Translations under genes and position numbers: made by a program
NCBI GenBank assembly: GCA_019448385.1
Contig: JAGTXO010000016.1
Location: 124,001-188,000, forward strand
Origin: Diacronema lutheri
Taxonomy: Eukaryota > Haptophyta > Pavlovophyceae > Pavlovales > Pavlovaceae
DNA: 64,000 nucleotides
Direction of reading: 5' to 3'
Notes under the pieces: generated by a model
What the model was told of the DNA's origin: nothing
What the model saw: only the letters and a program-made list of their open reading frames with translations
The model's database searches: none
In this document: positions 17,016-29,100 of the stretch, in pieces
Position numbering within the stretch: position 1 is the stretch's first letter
Layout: each line of letters starts with the position of its first letter

Positions 17016-20000
17016 TCACTCACCGCGCCCGTCGCCGTTGGACGCGTCAGCCGCGCCGCCGCTCGGCGAGCCGCCGCCCGCCGCTTCTGCGCGCGCGCTC
17101 GCCGCCTCGATCGCGCGCCCCCTGCGGCCGCCCATCGTGCGCGGCGGCCGGTCGAACAGGTAGGCCGCGCCGCGCCGCTCTTTGGCGCGCCGGCTCTCCT
17201 CGCGCGCGCCGACGGCCGACGAGGCGACCTCTGCCGACGCGCTCGGCGCGTCGGCAATATTCGCATCGGGCGTGGCGCGCTTGCCTGCACCGAGCGCGTC
17301 GGCGCGCGCGCGGCCTGCGCTCGGCGCAGCTGCCGCACCGCCCGCACGCGCCGGCGGCGGCGACGGCGCCGGCGTCGCACTCGTGCCCCTCTTCGCCGCG
17401 CGCGCGCCCGCCGCGCCGGCGCTCGCGCGCGCTGGCGTCCCTTCTCGCGTTCGTTTCCCGCCCGCGCCGCCGCTGCGCGCCGGCGCGCGCGCGCGCGCGC
17501 GCGCGCCGGCGCCGGCGGCCGACACGGCCGCGTCGCTGCGGACGAGCGCAACCGCCGCGCGGGCGTCGTCGCGCGTCTCGAGCGCGCGCAGCGCGTCGCG
17601 CAGCGCGGCCGCGCGCGCCGGTTCGGCGCCGCAGTTTCCGGGTGGTGCGAAGAGGACCGTACCGCCGCCGCCGCCTCCAGCGCGCGGAAGCTCGAACTCG
17701 AGCGGATGGCCCGGCGGCTGTGGCACGCACAGCGGCTGCGCGTAGCCCAATGGGTTCGCGAGCCACGCATATCCAGCGGCCGCGTGCACGCTGCCCCACG
17801 GCGCGCCGCCCGGCGCGGCGTATGCGGCGCAAGCATGCACGCCTTGCTCGCCGCGCACGCGCGGGTCGGCGGTGGCGGTGATGAGCTGCAGGAGCGAACG
17901 GAGGGCGGCTGCACCCGCCTGCTCCACGCAAAGCGGCAGGTGGGCCGACGCGGCGAGGCACGCGTGGAGCGCCTCCGTTGAGCACGACGGCGGCGCCGTC
18001 GCCGGCGGCGCGAGCTGTGGGAACGGCGGCGCGTGCGCTGGTTGCGGCGCGGTCTCGTCAACGATGGCGCCAAAGCTGCTGCCCGGCACGCCACCCGCGC
18101 CGCCCGCGCCGCCCGCGAGGCACTCAACGGCGCCGCAACCGGCGCGGTCGGCCTCGAGGGACGTGAGCAGTGCGCGCACGGACGTTTGCCACGCGTGCGT
18201 GAGGTCCACAGCCGACGCAACCGCACGCACGGCCTCCGTCGCGCCCGCCGTGCCTCGGCCCGCGCCACCGCTGCCGCCGCCGCCATTCGCCAAGGGCGCG
18301 CCAGCGCCAGCGCCACGGCTGGCGGGCGCGGGCGCGGCCGCGCCCGCCGCGGCCGTGCCAGCGGGCGAGCAGAGCGCGGCAGTGGCTCGGACAAGCAGCG
18401 CCTCGGCGCGCGCGAGGCTCGGGCGCTGCTGGCGCGCGAGCTGCGCGTGTGATCCACCCCTCTGCTCCACCTTTGGCGCGAGCTGAGCGGCGAGCTGCGC
18501 GAGCTCGCGCGCGAGCTCGCGCCGACATGCCGCGTCCGCGATCCGCGCCGACAGCTCGTCCATGGCCTCGCGCGGCTCGACGGGCAGGAGCGATCCGCTT
18601 GCGATGAGCTGCTCGAGCGTGCCGTCCGATGCACCAATCACGCCGCCGCCACCGCCGTGCCCGCTGGCCACGAGCGCCGCCGTTGCGCTGTCGGACCACG
18701 CCTCGGCCGCGGCGACGGCGCGCGCGCCGCCGTCAAGCGCGCGCGCCGCCCAGCGTGCGTCGCGCGCTGCCGCACGGCCGAGGTCCGCGAGAGCAGCCCG
18801 TGGCGGGCGCGCGCCGAGCGGGCCCACCTCGTCCGCTACCCAGTCGGGCGGCGCTGGCTGCTCGTCGCTCGGCTCGCGTCCGTCCAGAATGTGTCGGATC
18901 GCGTCGGACTCGTCCCGGAGCGCGTCCGACTCGCACCGGACGGCATCCGGTGCGCACCGGAGCGAATCCGAGACGAGCGCGACGTCGTCGCCGGCCTCCA
19001 GCGCCGGTGCGGCGGCGACGTCGGCGTCGGCTGACTCGGGCGCGCCGGCGCTTTCGCCGTCCTCATCCAGATCTGCGTGAAGGGTGGCCAGCGCACTCCG
19101 CACGGCGCAGTCCGCGCCGACGATCCGCGCCAGCTCCGGGCTCGCGCGATGCAGCGCGGCGCGCACGGCGGACGCGGCGGGCGCGCGCCCGAGCGTGCCC
19201 GCCGCGGGCGGCGAGATGGCGCGCAGGCGCAATGGCGATGCGCACACGATGGCGTCGGCGCGCGGAGCGACCGCGGGCGCGCACGCGCACGTGCCCCACT
19301 GCAGCAGCTCGCTTGGCGCGCCATGGCCGGCGTTCACGCCGCACCCCAAGGGGCCCGCCGCGCCGGCGGGGCCGGCGGGCGCGGGCGCGGTCGCGGCCAG
19401 TCGCTCGCTCCGCGCGCGCGCTGCGCGCGCCGAGCGCTCCTCCGCAGCGGCAAACATGGCGCCGACCACGGCGCCAACCGTCGGCGCTGCGGCTTCGGCT
19501 CCGGCCGCGACGCGTGCCGCCGCCACGTCCGCCGCGCTCGTCGCGCCGTCCGCAGCGGTCGACGGCGTAACGGCAACCATGCGCGCGGGCGCGCGCGTGT
19601 CCGACTCCGCGCACGCGCGCATCGCCGCCCACTGGCGCACGCCCAGCGCGGCCCAGAGCAGCGGCGCGACGCGCAGCCTCGTGCCACTTTTGATGAGCGC
19701 ATCGACACACGATGGCGGCAGCGCGCGCATCGCGTCGGTGACGTGCGTGCACTCGTTGAGCGCGCCCGACCGCGCGCCGCCGTGCGCGCCGGCGGCGGCG
19801 GCGGCGAGCACGGCGCCAATCGCCGCGTCCGTCCACGCGTCCGCGTGCTCGATGGCCTTGCGCAGTACCGCGGCTTCGGGCACCGCGCACGGCAGCGCGT
19901 CCGCCGCAGCGAGCAACTGCCGCGCCGTCTCGAGCGGCGCGCGCGCGCACACGAGCTTACGCCGCACGCCGCGCGCCCAGTCGGGTGGGTAGTCGCGCCC

Positions 20001-21105
20001 TGCGCGCCTGGCGCACGATGCGCACTCGTATGAGTCGAGCTTGGCCGCGCGCGCGTGCGAGAGGCCGGCGCAGCGCGTGTGGAACCATTCACTGCACGTC
20101 GCGCACTCCACCTGTCAATGCACGGCGCGGTGTGCAAAAGCGGGCGGCGCGCGGTGAGCGCCACGCATGCGCGCGCGCGCGCGCGCGGCGCGCGGCGCGG
20201 CGTCGCCGTGCGCGCTCGAATTGAGGTAAGTCGCCCAGCTCGCGCGCACCATCGGCTGAAAATCGTCGGGCGCGCCGCAGACGCAGAAGACCTCGTCGCC
20301 CGACGACGCGAGCCAGTCGGCGGCAACCTCGACCGCCTCCGCTTCGCTCAACCCGTGCGGCACCGGCCGGTTCGCCGGCGTGCAAGGCGGCGGTGCGCGC
20401 ACGCTCAGCGCGGCGATGTCGGCCGAAAGTCCGTCCGCATCGCACACGCCAGACGAACGGCCGCCGGCGGCGGCGGCCGCCGCGCCGGCACGCGCGCGCG
20501 CCGCGCCGGCCGGCGCGCGCGCGGGCGGCTCGGGCGGCGTCAGCGCGGGCAGGAAGAGGCGGCCCAGTGCGCGCCGCCAGCGCGCGCCCTGCGCAGCGAT
20601 GCGGCGGAGCGCCGCGGCCTCGGGCGCGACCACGCCGAGGTGCACGCCCTCCTTGAAGGCCTTCTCAATGGCCTTGAGGTCGGGTCTGCGCGCGCGCGCG
20701 CCGGGCGGCGCGGCGGCGGCGGCTGCGGCGATGAGCGCCGCAGCTGCGCGCCGCCAGCCGTCGGCCTCGCCGAGTTGCGCGTCGATCCATGCGAGTTCGT
20801 CGAGCTGGCACCGCAACGCGCGGCCGCGCGCACGCAGCGCCTCGAGCGCAGCGCCCTCCGCCTGCGCGACGAGCGCGCGCGCGGCCTCGTCGCGCCACGC
20901 GCGGATCGCGTGCGCGCGCTCGCTCAACTCGGCCCACAGCTCCGCCGCGAGGTCGAGTGCGGCGGCTGCGGCGGGCAGCGCGTCCAGCTCATCGATCGTC
21001 AGGCAGCCGCCGTCGACCACAGCCGGCGAGACGAGCGCGCCCGCCGCGCCGCCCGCCGCGCCGTCCGCGTGCTGCGCGTAGGCCGCCGCTGCGGCAGCGC
21101 CGCGC

Positions 21106-21143
<38 letters not shown>

Positions 21144-24100
21144 GCTCGCCGCTATAGCCGCGGCGGCGGCAGGCGCGCGCTGCCCCGCGCCCTTGCGAGC
21201 AGTCGCGCGCCGGCCCGCACGCTCGGCGTGCGCCGCCAGCGTTGCGCGCAAATCGAACGCTTCCGCCGCGGCGACGAGCTCCTCAAGGTCGCTCGCACGC
21301 AGCGGCGCCGCGCCGTCCGCCGCGCCGCCCTCGCCCTCGCTCGCGCCCGCGGCGCGCGGCGCGCCCGCCTCGTCCGCAGCAGCGAGTATGGTGCCAGCTG
21401 CTGCACCAGCAGCGGCGGCACTGACCTCTGCGCGCGTGCCGTCCACATCGTCCGCGCCGCGCGCGCCTCGAAGCGCCGCGCGCGCCCTGTGCGTCCAGAT
21501 GAGGACCTCAAGCATGGCGGCGCCGGGGATGGCGACGGCGAGCGTGCCGCGCCGCGCGAGCAGCGCCTCGAGGCTGGCCATCGGCCACGCGTCGCTCAGC
21601 GCCAGCCGAAGCTGCTCTTCCCAGCGCGACGCGTCGCCAATCGCCCTCCACAACTCGAGCTGGCCGTCCATCAGAAAGGGCAGTCGGTTACCAGCCGTCT
21701 CGAGAGCGCGCAGCTCGCCAAGCGCAGGCAGCGCCGCCTGCACGGTCGTGCGCGTCGCGTGCGGCCGAAGCGCGCGCGCACGCTCGACCCACGCGCGCGC
21801 GTCGGCGACGGCGGACGCGAGCGCGCGCGCGCCCGGCACGTCAACGGCGAGCGCGTCCGCCTCCCGCGCGATCTCTGCGCACACGCGCAGGCGCGGCTTT
21901 GCGTGCACGGGCAGGTGTAGCGAATTCCTCAAATCGAGGGAAGCGATGCGCGCGCTCAGGCTGTTCGCGTCGGAGAGGCGCGTGGCGAGCGCCGAGAGGA
22001 GCGCGCCCACCGCCTTGGCCAGCTCGGAGCGCCCGAGGCCGTCGGCGCCGCCGGCCGCGCCGCTGTCCGCATGCGCGCCGCCGCCGCCGCCGCCGCCGCC
22101 GGCCGATCGCGTGACCGCAGCGCCGCGCGCCGCGCGCGCGCCCTCGTCCGCCGCCGCGCCGGGCGCCGCGGCGCTCGCCATGTCCCCATCCGCTCCGCCG
22201 CCACCGCTGCCGCCGCCATCCGCCGCCGCGCCGCCGTCGAGCGCGCTCCGCACGGCCGCAGCCGCGTGCGCGCACACGCACGCCTCCACCGCGAGCTGAG
22301 CGCCCGCGCGCGCGCTCGCGCGCAGCCTGGCGAGCGAGATGCCCTTCGCCTCGACGGCGTGCTCGCCGTCGCGTAGCCAGTCGCACAGCGCGCGCGCGCG
22401 CGAGACGCGCGCCGCCTCCGCCTCGGCCAGCTGCAGCTCGGTGGCCTCGAGAGCGAGCGAGCTCAGCGTGCGCGCGCTCGCGTCCGTCGGCGCGGCCGCG
22501 CGCAGCGCGCGGAGCGTGCGCTCGCGCCAGCCGCGCATCGCGGCAAGGCGCGCGGCGAGCTGCGCCACCTCGCTGAGCTGCCCGATCCCAATCGCCCTCG
22601 CGTCGCCCACCAGAGCCTCGAGCGCACCAAAGACGCCGCCGTCCGCGGCGTCCGTTGCGGACGCCAGCGCCGGCTTGGCGTGCCCGCCGCCGCCGTCGGC
22701 ACGCTCGGCGGGCGGCAAATAAGGCTGCGCGCGCGCGAGCCACGCGCACGCTGCAGCGTGCTTCGCCTCAAGCCGCGGCAGCTCGGGCAGCTCGACGCCA
22801 TGCGAAAGCGCCGCGCCATCCGCGACGAGCCGCTCAAGGTCGGCGATGCTGATCGTGGCGGTCGAGGCGGGCGCGGCGGGCCCGGCACCCACGCCCGCGC
22901 CCGCGCCGTCGGCAGCGACGCCATCGTCCGCGTCGCCGGCCGACTCCACGCCCGGGCTTGCAAACGCCGCATCTCCGCGCCCGCCGCCTCCGCGCAAGCC
23001 CAGCCTGTGCGGGAAGGCTCCGGAAGCGGCCGCGCACCACGCGCGTATCGCCGCCGCGGCCGCACCCACCGCCGCGACCTCGTGCGTCGGGTGCGCGAAA
23101 CGCTCCGCCTCCCGCGCGAGCGAGTAGGCGGTGCGCACTGGTAACACGCCGCGCGCGGTCGTGTTGTCTGGTGCGCCGTCCGGTGCGCCGTCCGGTGCGC
23201 CGTCCGGTGCGCGCGCTGTCGCCGCTCTGTCCGTGGCGCTCGGGTCGGTCCGGATCGCGAGCAGCGGCGCTGCTCGACGGAACCAGTCGCCCATCTCGCG
23301 CAGCTCGGCGCCGAGCTGGGCGGCGGGCGCGAGCTCGACGGGCATCGCGCGCGCCTCAGCCTCAAGCTGGCGCCAAGCCTCGACGCTCGGCAGAACAGCG
23401 CCGCCCGCGCCCGAGCCCGCGGCCGCGGCCGCGCCGTGTGCGCTCGCCGCGCCCTTGGCGGCGGCGACGGCTTGGGTGTACCGCTCGAGCCACGCGGCTG
23501 CGCGCCGGTTCGCCTCCTCGAGCCGCGAGAGCAGCCATGCTTGCTCCGGGTCCGGGTGCAGCGATGGTTGCTCCGGGTCCGGGTGCAGCGATGGTTGCTC
23601 CGTGTCCGGGCGCAGCGATGCTTGCTCCGTGTCCGGCTGCACGCGCAGCGCCACGCGTGCGGCCGCGCACAGCGCCTCGATGAGAGCACGGCTCACGCGG
23701 CGGCGGCCGGTGGCCGCTACCGGCGGCACGGCGGCGGCGTGCGGCTCGCCCGGCCTGCCTGGGCTTGCGCGCCCGCCGGCCGGCGGCTCGGCGGCGTGCG
23801 CGCCGAGCTCCACATGGTTACCCAGGTCCACGCCGCCACCGCCCTCGACCTCGCCAGCCATCGCTCCGCCGTCGTCGTCCACCGGCGCGCGGCGCGGCGC
23901 GAGCGAGCCGGCCAGTCTGGCAAGGGAGGCGTTCGCGAGCCGTGACTCAAAGTCCGCGAGCGCCGCCAAGCCCTGCGCCTCCTCCGCGGTCGGCTCCGCG
24001 TCAGCCGCGACGCCAGGCGGCCAACCCGCGCCCGCGCCCGCTGGCGCGCCGGCCATCCGAGCGGCACGCGCGCACCAAGGCGCGCGCAGCGCGGCGCGCG

Positions 24101-25226
24101 CCGCGCACGTCCATTCGCGCAGCTCTGCACGCCGCACGATCTCGAGCTGCTCGCGCGCGCGCCCCACCGTCGCGTCGACGAGCTCGCGCGTGGGCGGCGC
24201 GGCCTCCGCGCCCGCGACCGCGCCGGCGAGCGCCGCGCCGAGGTCGAGCGGCGCGGCCATCGCAAGCGTGCTGTGCGACGGGCACGGCTCGGCGCGGGCG
24301 GCCGCGAGCACCCACACGTAGCGTGCGAGTGAGAAATTGTACCGCACGTCGTGCAGCGCGCAGAGCGCGAGCTCGGTCGCCTTGGCGCTCGATGCGGCGT
24401 GCGCGACCGGCGCGACGCGGCGAGCGAAGAGCAAGAAGCGCTGGAGCTCGTCCGCGCCGTCCGCGCCGAGGCCGTCGCCGTCAGCGGCTGCACGCGCGGC
24501 GAGGTCGGCGTTCGGCGCGCACGCGGCGAGCGCGGCGGCGCTGCGGGAGGCGACTGCGGCGGCGGCGGCCTCGACGGCCTCGAGCGCCGCGCGGACATCC
24601 CATCGCTCCGCCGGCGCGCCGCCCGTTGCCGCCGCGCGCCCGCCGTGCGGGAGGAGCGGCGTCGGCGCGACCTGGAACCGATCGCCATCGATTCGCGGGG
24701 GTCGGTAGCGCGGGCGGTCGGGGTCGGGCGGCCCGGCGGCGGCGGCGACAGCGCTGCGCGAGCGCGCCGCGCGGTCCGTACGACCGTTCGCGCCGCCGCC
24801 CGCATCCGCAGGGCCATGCGCCGGGCAGAGCCAGACGCCGGACGGTTCCTTGTCCAAGACCGGGTCGAGGCAGTAGAGGTGGTACGACCGGTCGCACCGG
24901 TCGCACAGGAGCAGGCGGCCGCCGCCGAGGCAGACGGCGCAATAGTCGTCGTTTGTATCCACTGGCTCGCCGCTCCCGTCGCCCGACGCCGCCGCGTGCG
25001 CCTCCGAGCCGCAGCTGCTGCAGCCTGCAGCTGCCGGCGGTGCGCCGGATGCCGCGCTCTCGCCGTGCGCGCCGGCCGAGCCGCCGGCGACGGCGGCGCC
25101 CACACCCGTCGGCTGTCGTGGCGGCGGCGCGTCGAGCTCCGCGTACGCGACGGCGCCGTACGCGCGCAGCCGCGCGCACGTCTCCGGTGGGGCTAGGTCG
25201 TGCGTCGCCGAGCGCCGCGTACTCAT
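17016..25226 (-). CDS. Giant double-PHD-finger chromatin-type protein with PLU-1-like helical body
   Basis: Two exons: 25226-20250 and 20111-17016, joined by a 138-bp intron (GTGCGC..GACAG) in phase 0; 2,690 residues. The ATG at 25226 starts [17 protein letters not shown]1 (residues about 93-137) reads [20 protein letters not shown] and YHLYCLDP, then WLCPAH. PHD2 straddles the intron: [13 protein letters not shown] joins [16 protein letters not shown], then YECASC; this confirms the join. Between and after them are more than 1,500 residues of Ala-rich helices with recurrent tryptophans (AWL, RAW, EW), like the PLU-1 region that lies between PHD fingers in KDM5 demethylases. No JmjN, ARID or JmjC domain is visible, so it looks like a reader protein without demethylase activity. 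Short internal repeats occur near 23170-23220 and 23550-23640. Confidence 0.85.
23163..23211 (-). repeat. 12-bp tandem repeat in the PHD gene
   Basis: Four copies of GGTGCGCCGTCC-type units code (APDG)n in frame within the giant PHD protein. A second array, with about 30-bp units coding DPEQPSLHP-type motifs, sits at 23550-23640. Confidence 0.75.
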
Positions 25227-25296
25227 CGTCGCACGAGTTGGCTCCCGGCTGTTGAGCGCGAGTGCTCCTCTCGACTCACAGGCTTGCGAGCCCGAG

Positions 25297-25464
25297 TCAA
25301 AATGTCACGTCTGCGCACTCAGACTTGGTGGTGATGATCGACCACGCTGTATAGATGGTCAAGCCAAATCCGATCAGGGGCAGTCGAGCGCCCCGAGTGC
25401 AGCGCGGGCCATTCGGAAGGACGTCCTTGTGAGGGAGCTCTTCGCGTTTGGCGAGCGGGGGAGC
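25297..25464 (-). CDS. Possible last exon of a small membrane protein
   Basis: The frame ends with [22 protein letters not shown] and a hydrophobic segment [15 protein letters not shown], followed by [11 protein letters not shown] and a stop at 25297. The segment is unusually protein-like and less GC-rich than the surroundings. Upstream exons are not identified; the open frame above about 25465 is low-complexity. It may be a remnant. The rest of 25227-25753 shows nothing. Confidence 0.35.
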   Translation of the reverse strand, partial: APPLAKREELPHKDVLPNGPRCTRGARLPLIGFGLTIYTAWSIITTKSECADVTF

Positions 25465-25753
25465 ACGACGCGCAGCGTTGCTGCGGCGGCGTGCGGGCGG
25501 CGAGCAGCGGTCGGGCTGCTCGCGACGAGGCCGGAGCAGACGGCGCCGTGGCCGCCGGCGCAGGTGACGCGCGCCGACGAGCCGTAGCAAGCGTCCGTGA
25601 TCCGCACGGCGGTTGGAGCGGGCCGGCTGGTGCGGCGCGCTCGGCCACGGGTGGCGGCGTGCACGGGCGTGCCGAATGCGGTACGCGTCGCCAGCCGCGC
25701 GCGACCTGGGCAGAGCCCGCAAAGCGTCGACCGCTGCGCGGCTCGGCCGTGCG

Positions 25754-26110
25754 TCAACGCCGGCCGCGCTTCGGCCCGCGCGCGCTGCCGCCGCCGGCAC
25801 TGGCGCTGGCAGCTCCGCGGGCGGGGGTGCGGGCGCGAGAGCCGCCGCCGCCACCGTCGCCGCGCCCGCCGCCGTCGTCGCCACCGCCGTCGCCGCCGCC
25901 GCCTCCCCCGCCGTCATCGTCGTCGTCGCCGCCGCCGCCTCCGTCGCCGTCGCCGTCACCGTCGCCCTCGCCGCCGCCGCCGTCGCCGCTGCCGTCGTCG
26001 TCGTCGTCGCCGTCGCCCTCGTCGTCGCCCTCGTCGTCGCCGTCGCCCTCGTCGTCGCAGTCGTCGCCCTCGTCGTCGCAGTCGTCGCCCTCGCCGTGCA
26101 CCATGCGCTC
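25754..26110 (-). repeat. Asp/Gly/Glu-coding low-complexity tail of the Fanzor
   Basis: Arrays of GTCGTCGCC-like triplets encode DDEGDDCDDEG, GDGDGDGG and DDDDDGGGG runs at the protein's C-terminus, closing with basic GPKRGRR. Acidic tails of this kind can bind histones or basic proteins; no function is shown. Confidence 0.8.
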
Positions 26111-29100
26111 CTCACGCTCCCACACCTCGCCGCGCGCCCACCAGGCGAGCACGAGGGCAAAGCGCTCAGGCGTCGACGTGGTGTCGCGCCCGGCCGCGTG
26201 CGCCGCAATGTCGTGCACGTCGTAGAAGATGTTGCGCGCGGCGTTGTAGTCGCGGTGCACGGGCTTCTTGCCGCCGTTGCACGCCGGGCAGATGACGAGC
26301 GCGTGCACCGTGCGCGTGCCGCCCTTTGCCACGGGCAGGCGCGGGTTCTGCGCGAGCTCCGCGCCGCAGCGCTGCAGCCTGCCGCCCTTGGCGAGCCGCG
26401 GCATCGAGCAGTGCATCGACGTGTACGGCTCGGGCACGAAGACGGCCGCGACGCCGCGCCGCCGCAGCTCGCGCAGCAGCCCCACCTGGAAGGCGGGCGG
26501 CGCGCCCTTGGGCTGCGCGCCCTTGTGGTCGCGCAGCCACTTGCCCACGCACACGAGCAGCCGGTCGCGCGTCACGCCGTCGACGCAGTGCGCCGCGATG
26601 AGCGCCTCGGCGACGCGCGCCGCGTTGGACCGCCCGCCGCTGTCGCGCCGCCAGCGCTCCTTGCGGCGCGCCGGCGCGTCGTACACGTGCTCGGCGGCGC
26701 GCTCGCGCACCCGCGCGCTCTCGCGGTGGAAGGCGTGGAACTCGCCCTCGCCGAGCACCTTGGCGCTGTGCGCCTCGCCAAGCCGCGCCTCGTCCGCCTC
26801 CACGCTGAACTCCTCGCCGCGCCCGTCGGTGCGCACGCGCCGCCGCGCCGCGTTGGTCTTGGCCGTCTCGCGCGCAAAGCCCGCGGCGCGCGCGCGCGCG
26901 CGCTGCGTGAACTGCCGCCAGACGGCCGCCCGCCCGGCGTGCGCAGAATAGGTGGTGATGTTGCCCATGTTCGGGTCGGCCGCGACGACGACCGCCTCCT
27001 CGACGTCGATCGCCCGCCGCAGCTCGGAGCCGAGCGCGACGGCGATGCGCCCGTCCGGCCGGCGCCAGCGGTGCAGGACGCTCGAGCCGCCGGCCGGCGC
27101 CTGCGCCTTCGGCACGAGGACGGTCCCGACGGCGTGCACGGCGACGCCATCTGTCACCACCGACTTGACGGGCTGCCGGCCCGGGAGCGGCACGCGCGGC
27201 AGCGGCGCGAGGCCAACCCACGAGCGCCGCGCGTGCCACGGCAGATCGGCCGGCGGCCGCTCGCGCCCGGCGTAGTCGAAGACGCGGTTGGAGATGTCGA
27301 AGCGCGTCGCGAAGACCGCGTACCTGACGCGCACGTCCGACATTGGCGGGACAAACGAGCCGCCCTGAGCGGTCCACTTGATCGGCTCGCCATCGTGGTC
27401 GCGCAGGTCCAGCGCCTTGAGCCGCGCGCGCAGCTCCTTGCGCTCATCGTCCGGGAGCGTCTCCCAGATGGCGTTCGCGGTGAGGCGCACGTTGCGCGGC
27501 ACCTGCGCGCAGCGCGCGGCGCGCGAGCGCGCGGGCGCGTGACCAACCTGGCCGCGGGGCGGCGCGCACGGCGGCGGCGCGCGCGCTTGGGCGCTCGGCG
27601 GCGGCAGCGGCAGCCGCGCCTCGCGCGCACATTGTGCGTGCGCAGCGGCGCCACATTGTACCGCGGCGGCCGGTCGGTGAGCTGCGTGTACAGGCGCGCG
27701 AGCCGGCAGAGCAGCGCCTGCCCCTCGGCCACGTGCTGCAGGTTGCGGATCTGCACGAGGAAGTAGCGCGTCGTGTGCCGGTCGTAGTTCCACCTTTTCG
27801 TGGGCGTGCACTTGTAGTCGATCTCGTGGAGGACCATGTCGGGCAGGTGGCGGTCGAGCGCGGCGGGGCAGCCGACGCGCGCGCCCTCCACGTCGCCGCG
27901 CAGCAGCCGCTCGCACAGCTCGCGCACGCGCGCGTTTCGCTGCATCTCGGGCAGCGCGACGAGCGCCTCGTCGCGCTCGACTGCCGCGCGGACGACGTCG
28001 CGGAGCAGCCCGTTCACGACGCGCGATGGATGCATCAGGCACGCGGTGGACACCTGCGTCGCCTCCGCCTCGAGGATCTCCGTGAGGCCCACCGCGCAGA
28101 CGGGCTGGACGCCCTCGGCCATCTCGCCGACGGCGCGCGCCGTCGCCGCCTTGGTCTGCGCGGCGGCTTGCTCGGCGGGCTTGCCTCGGGGCGCTGCACC
28201 GTACGTGCTCTCGTCCTTGTGCCAGCCGATGGCCGAGAAGATCGCACGGACGGTTCCCTTGTCCATCGTGGTCGACGTGTGCACGCTGGTCGACGGGCCG
28301 CCCGACGCCGCGCCGACGGCCTGCGCGCTCGCCACCGCAGCCTCGTCGCGCACCACCTTGTTGATGACGCGGTACGCCTGTGTCGTGAGCCTGTGCACGG
28401 CCGCCGCGATGCGCCGCAGCTCCTTCCGCGCACCGGGCTGCGCCGTCACCGCCTGCGGCCCCGCGTTGAGCGTCGAGCGCTTGACCACGAAGCCCAGGAG
28501 CACGCTGCCGCGCGTGCGCGCCGTCGCGCCGCCGGCGGCGCGCGCGCTCGGCGCAGCGGGCTCGTCCACGCGCGCGCGCTCGACGCCGCGCGCGCGGGGA
28601 ACGCTCGGCGCGCGCGCGCCCGCGGCGTCGCGCGCGCTCGCGGCGGCACCCGCCGCGGCGCGCTTGCCCGCGGCGCCCGACACGCCGTGCGCGCGAAGCG
28701 GCGCCGACGCCAATGCCGACGCCGCGCCCGCGCCGCCGCTGCCGCTGCCCGATCCGCCCGCGCGCCGCTTCTGCTCGTCGCGCGTCTTGCGGAACTGGGC
28801 GACGAGGTCGCTGCTCACGTTGGCCTCAGGCTCCCACGTGTCGGCGCTCTCGTCGTAGCCCCGCCACCTGATCCGGAACTGGAACGTCACCTTCTTGCCC
28901 GCCTTGCGGCGCTCGTCGACGACCGCCTCGACCTCGTACGTGCGCGCCTCCTCGTCGACGCTCGCTCCCGCCGCGCTCGCGCCCGTGTCCGGCCACCCAG
29001 CGACCGTGCCGCCCAGCCTCTCGGCGGCCGCGCGCAGCTGCCGCTCGCGCTGGGCGGCCGCGGCGCCTCGCGCGACCAGCGCGGGCAGCATGCCCGCGCC

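Noticed and set aside
17016-25226. KDM5 histone demethylase
   Set aside because: PHD fingers and helical body fit, but no JmjC or JmjN sequence is visible in either exon.
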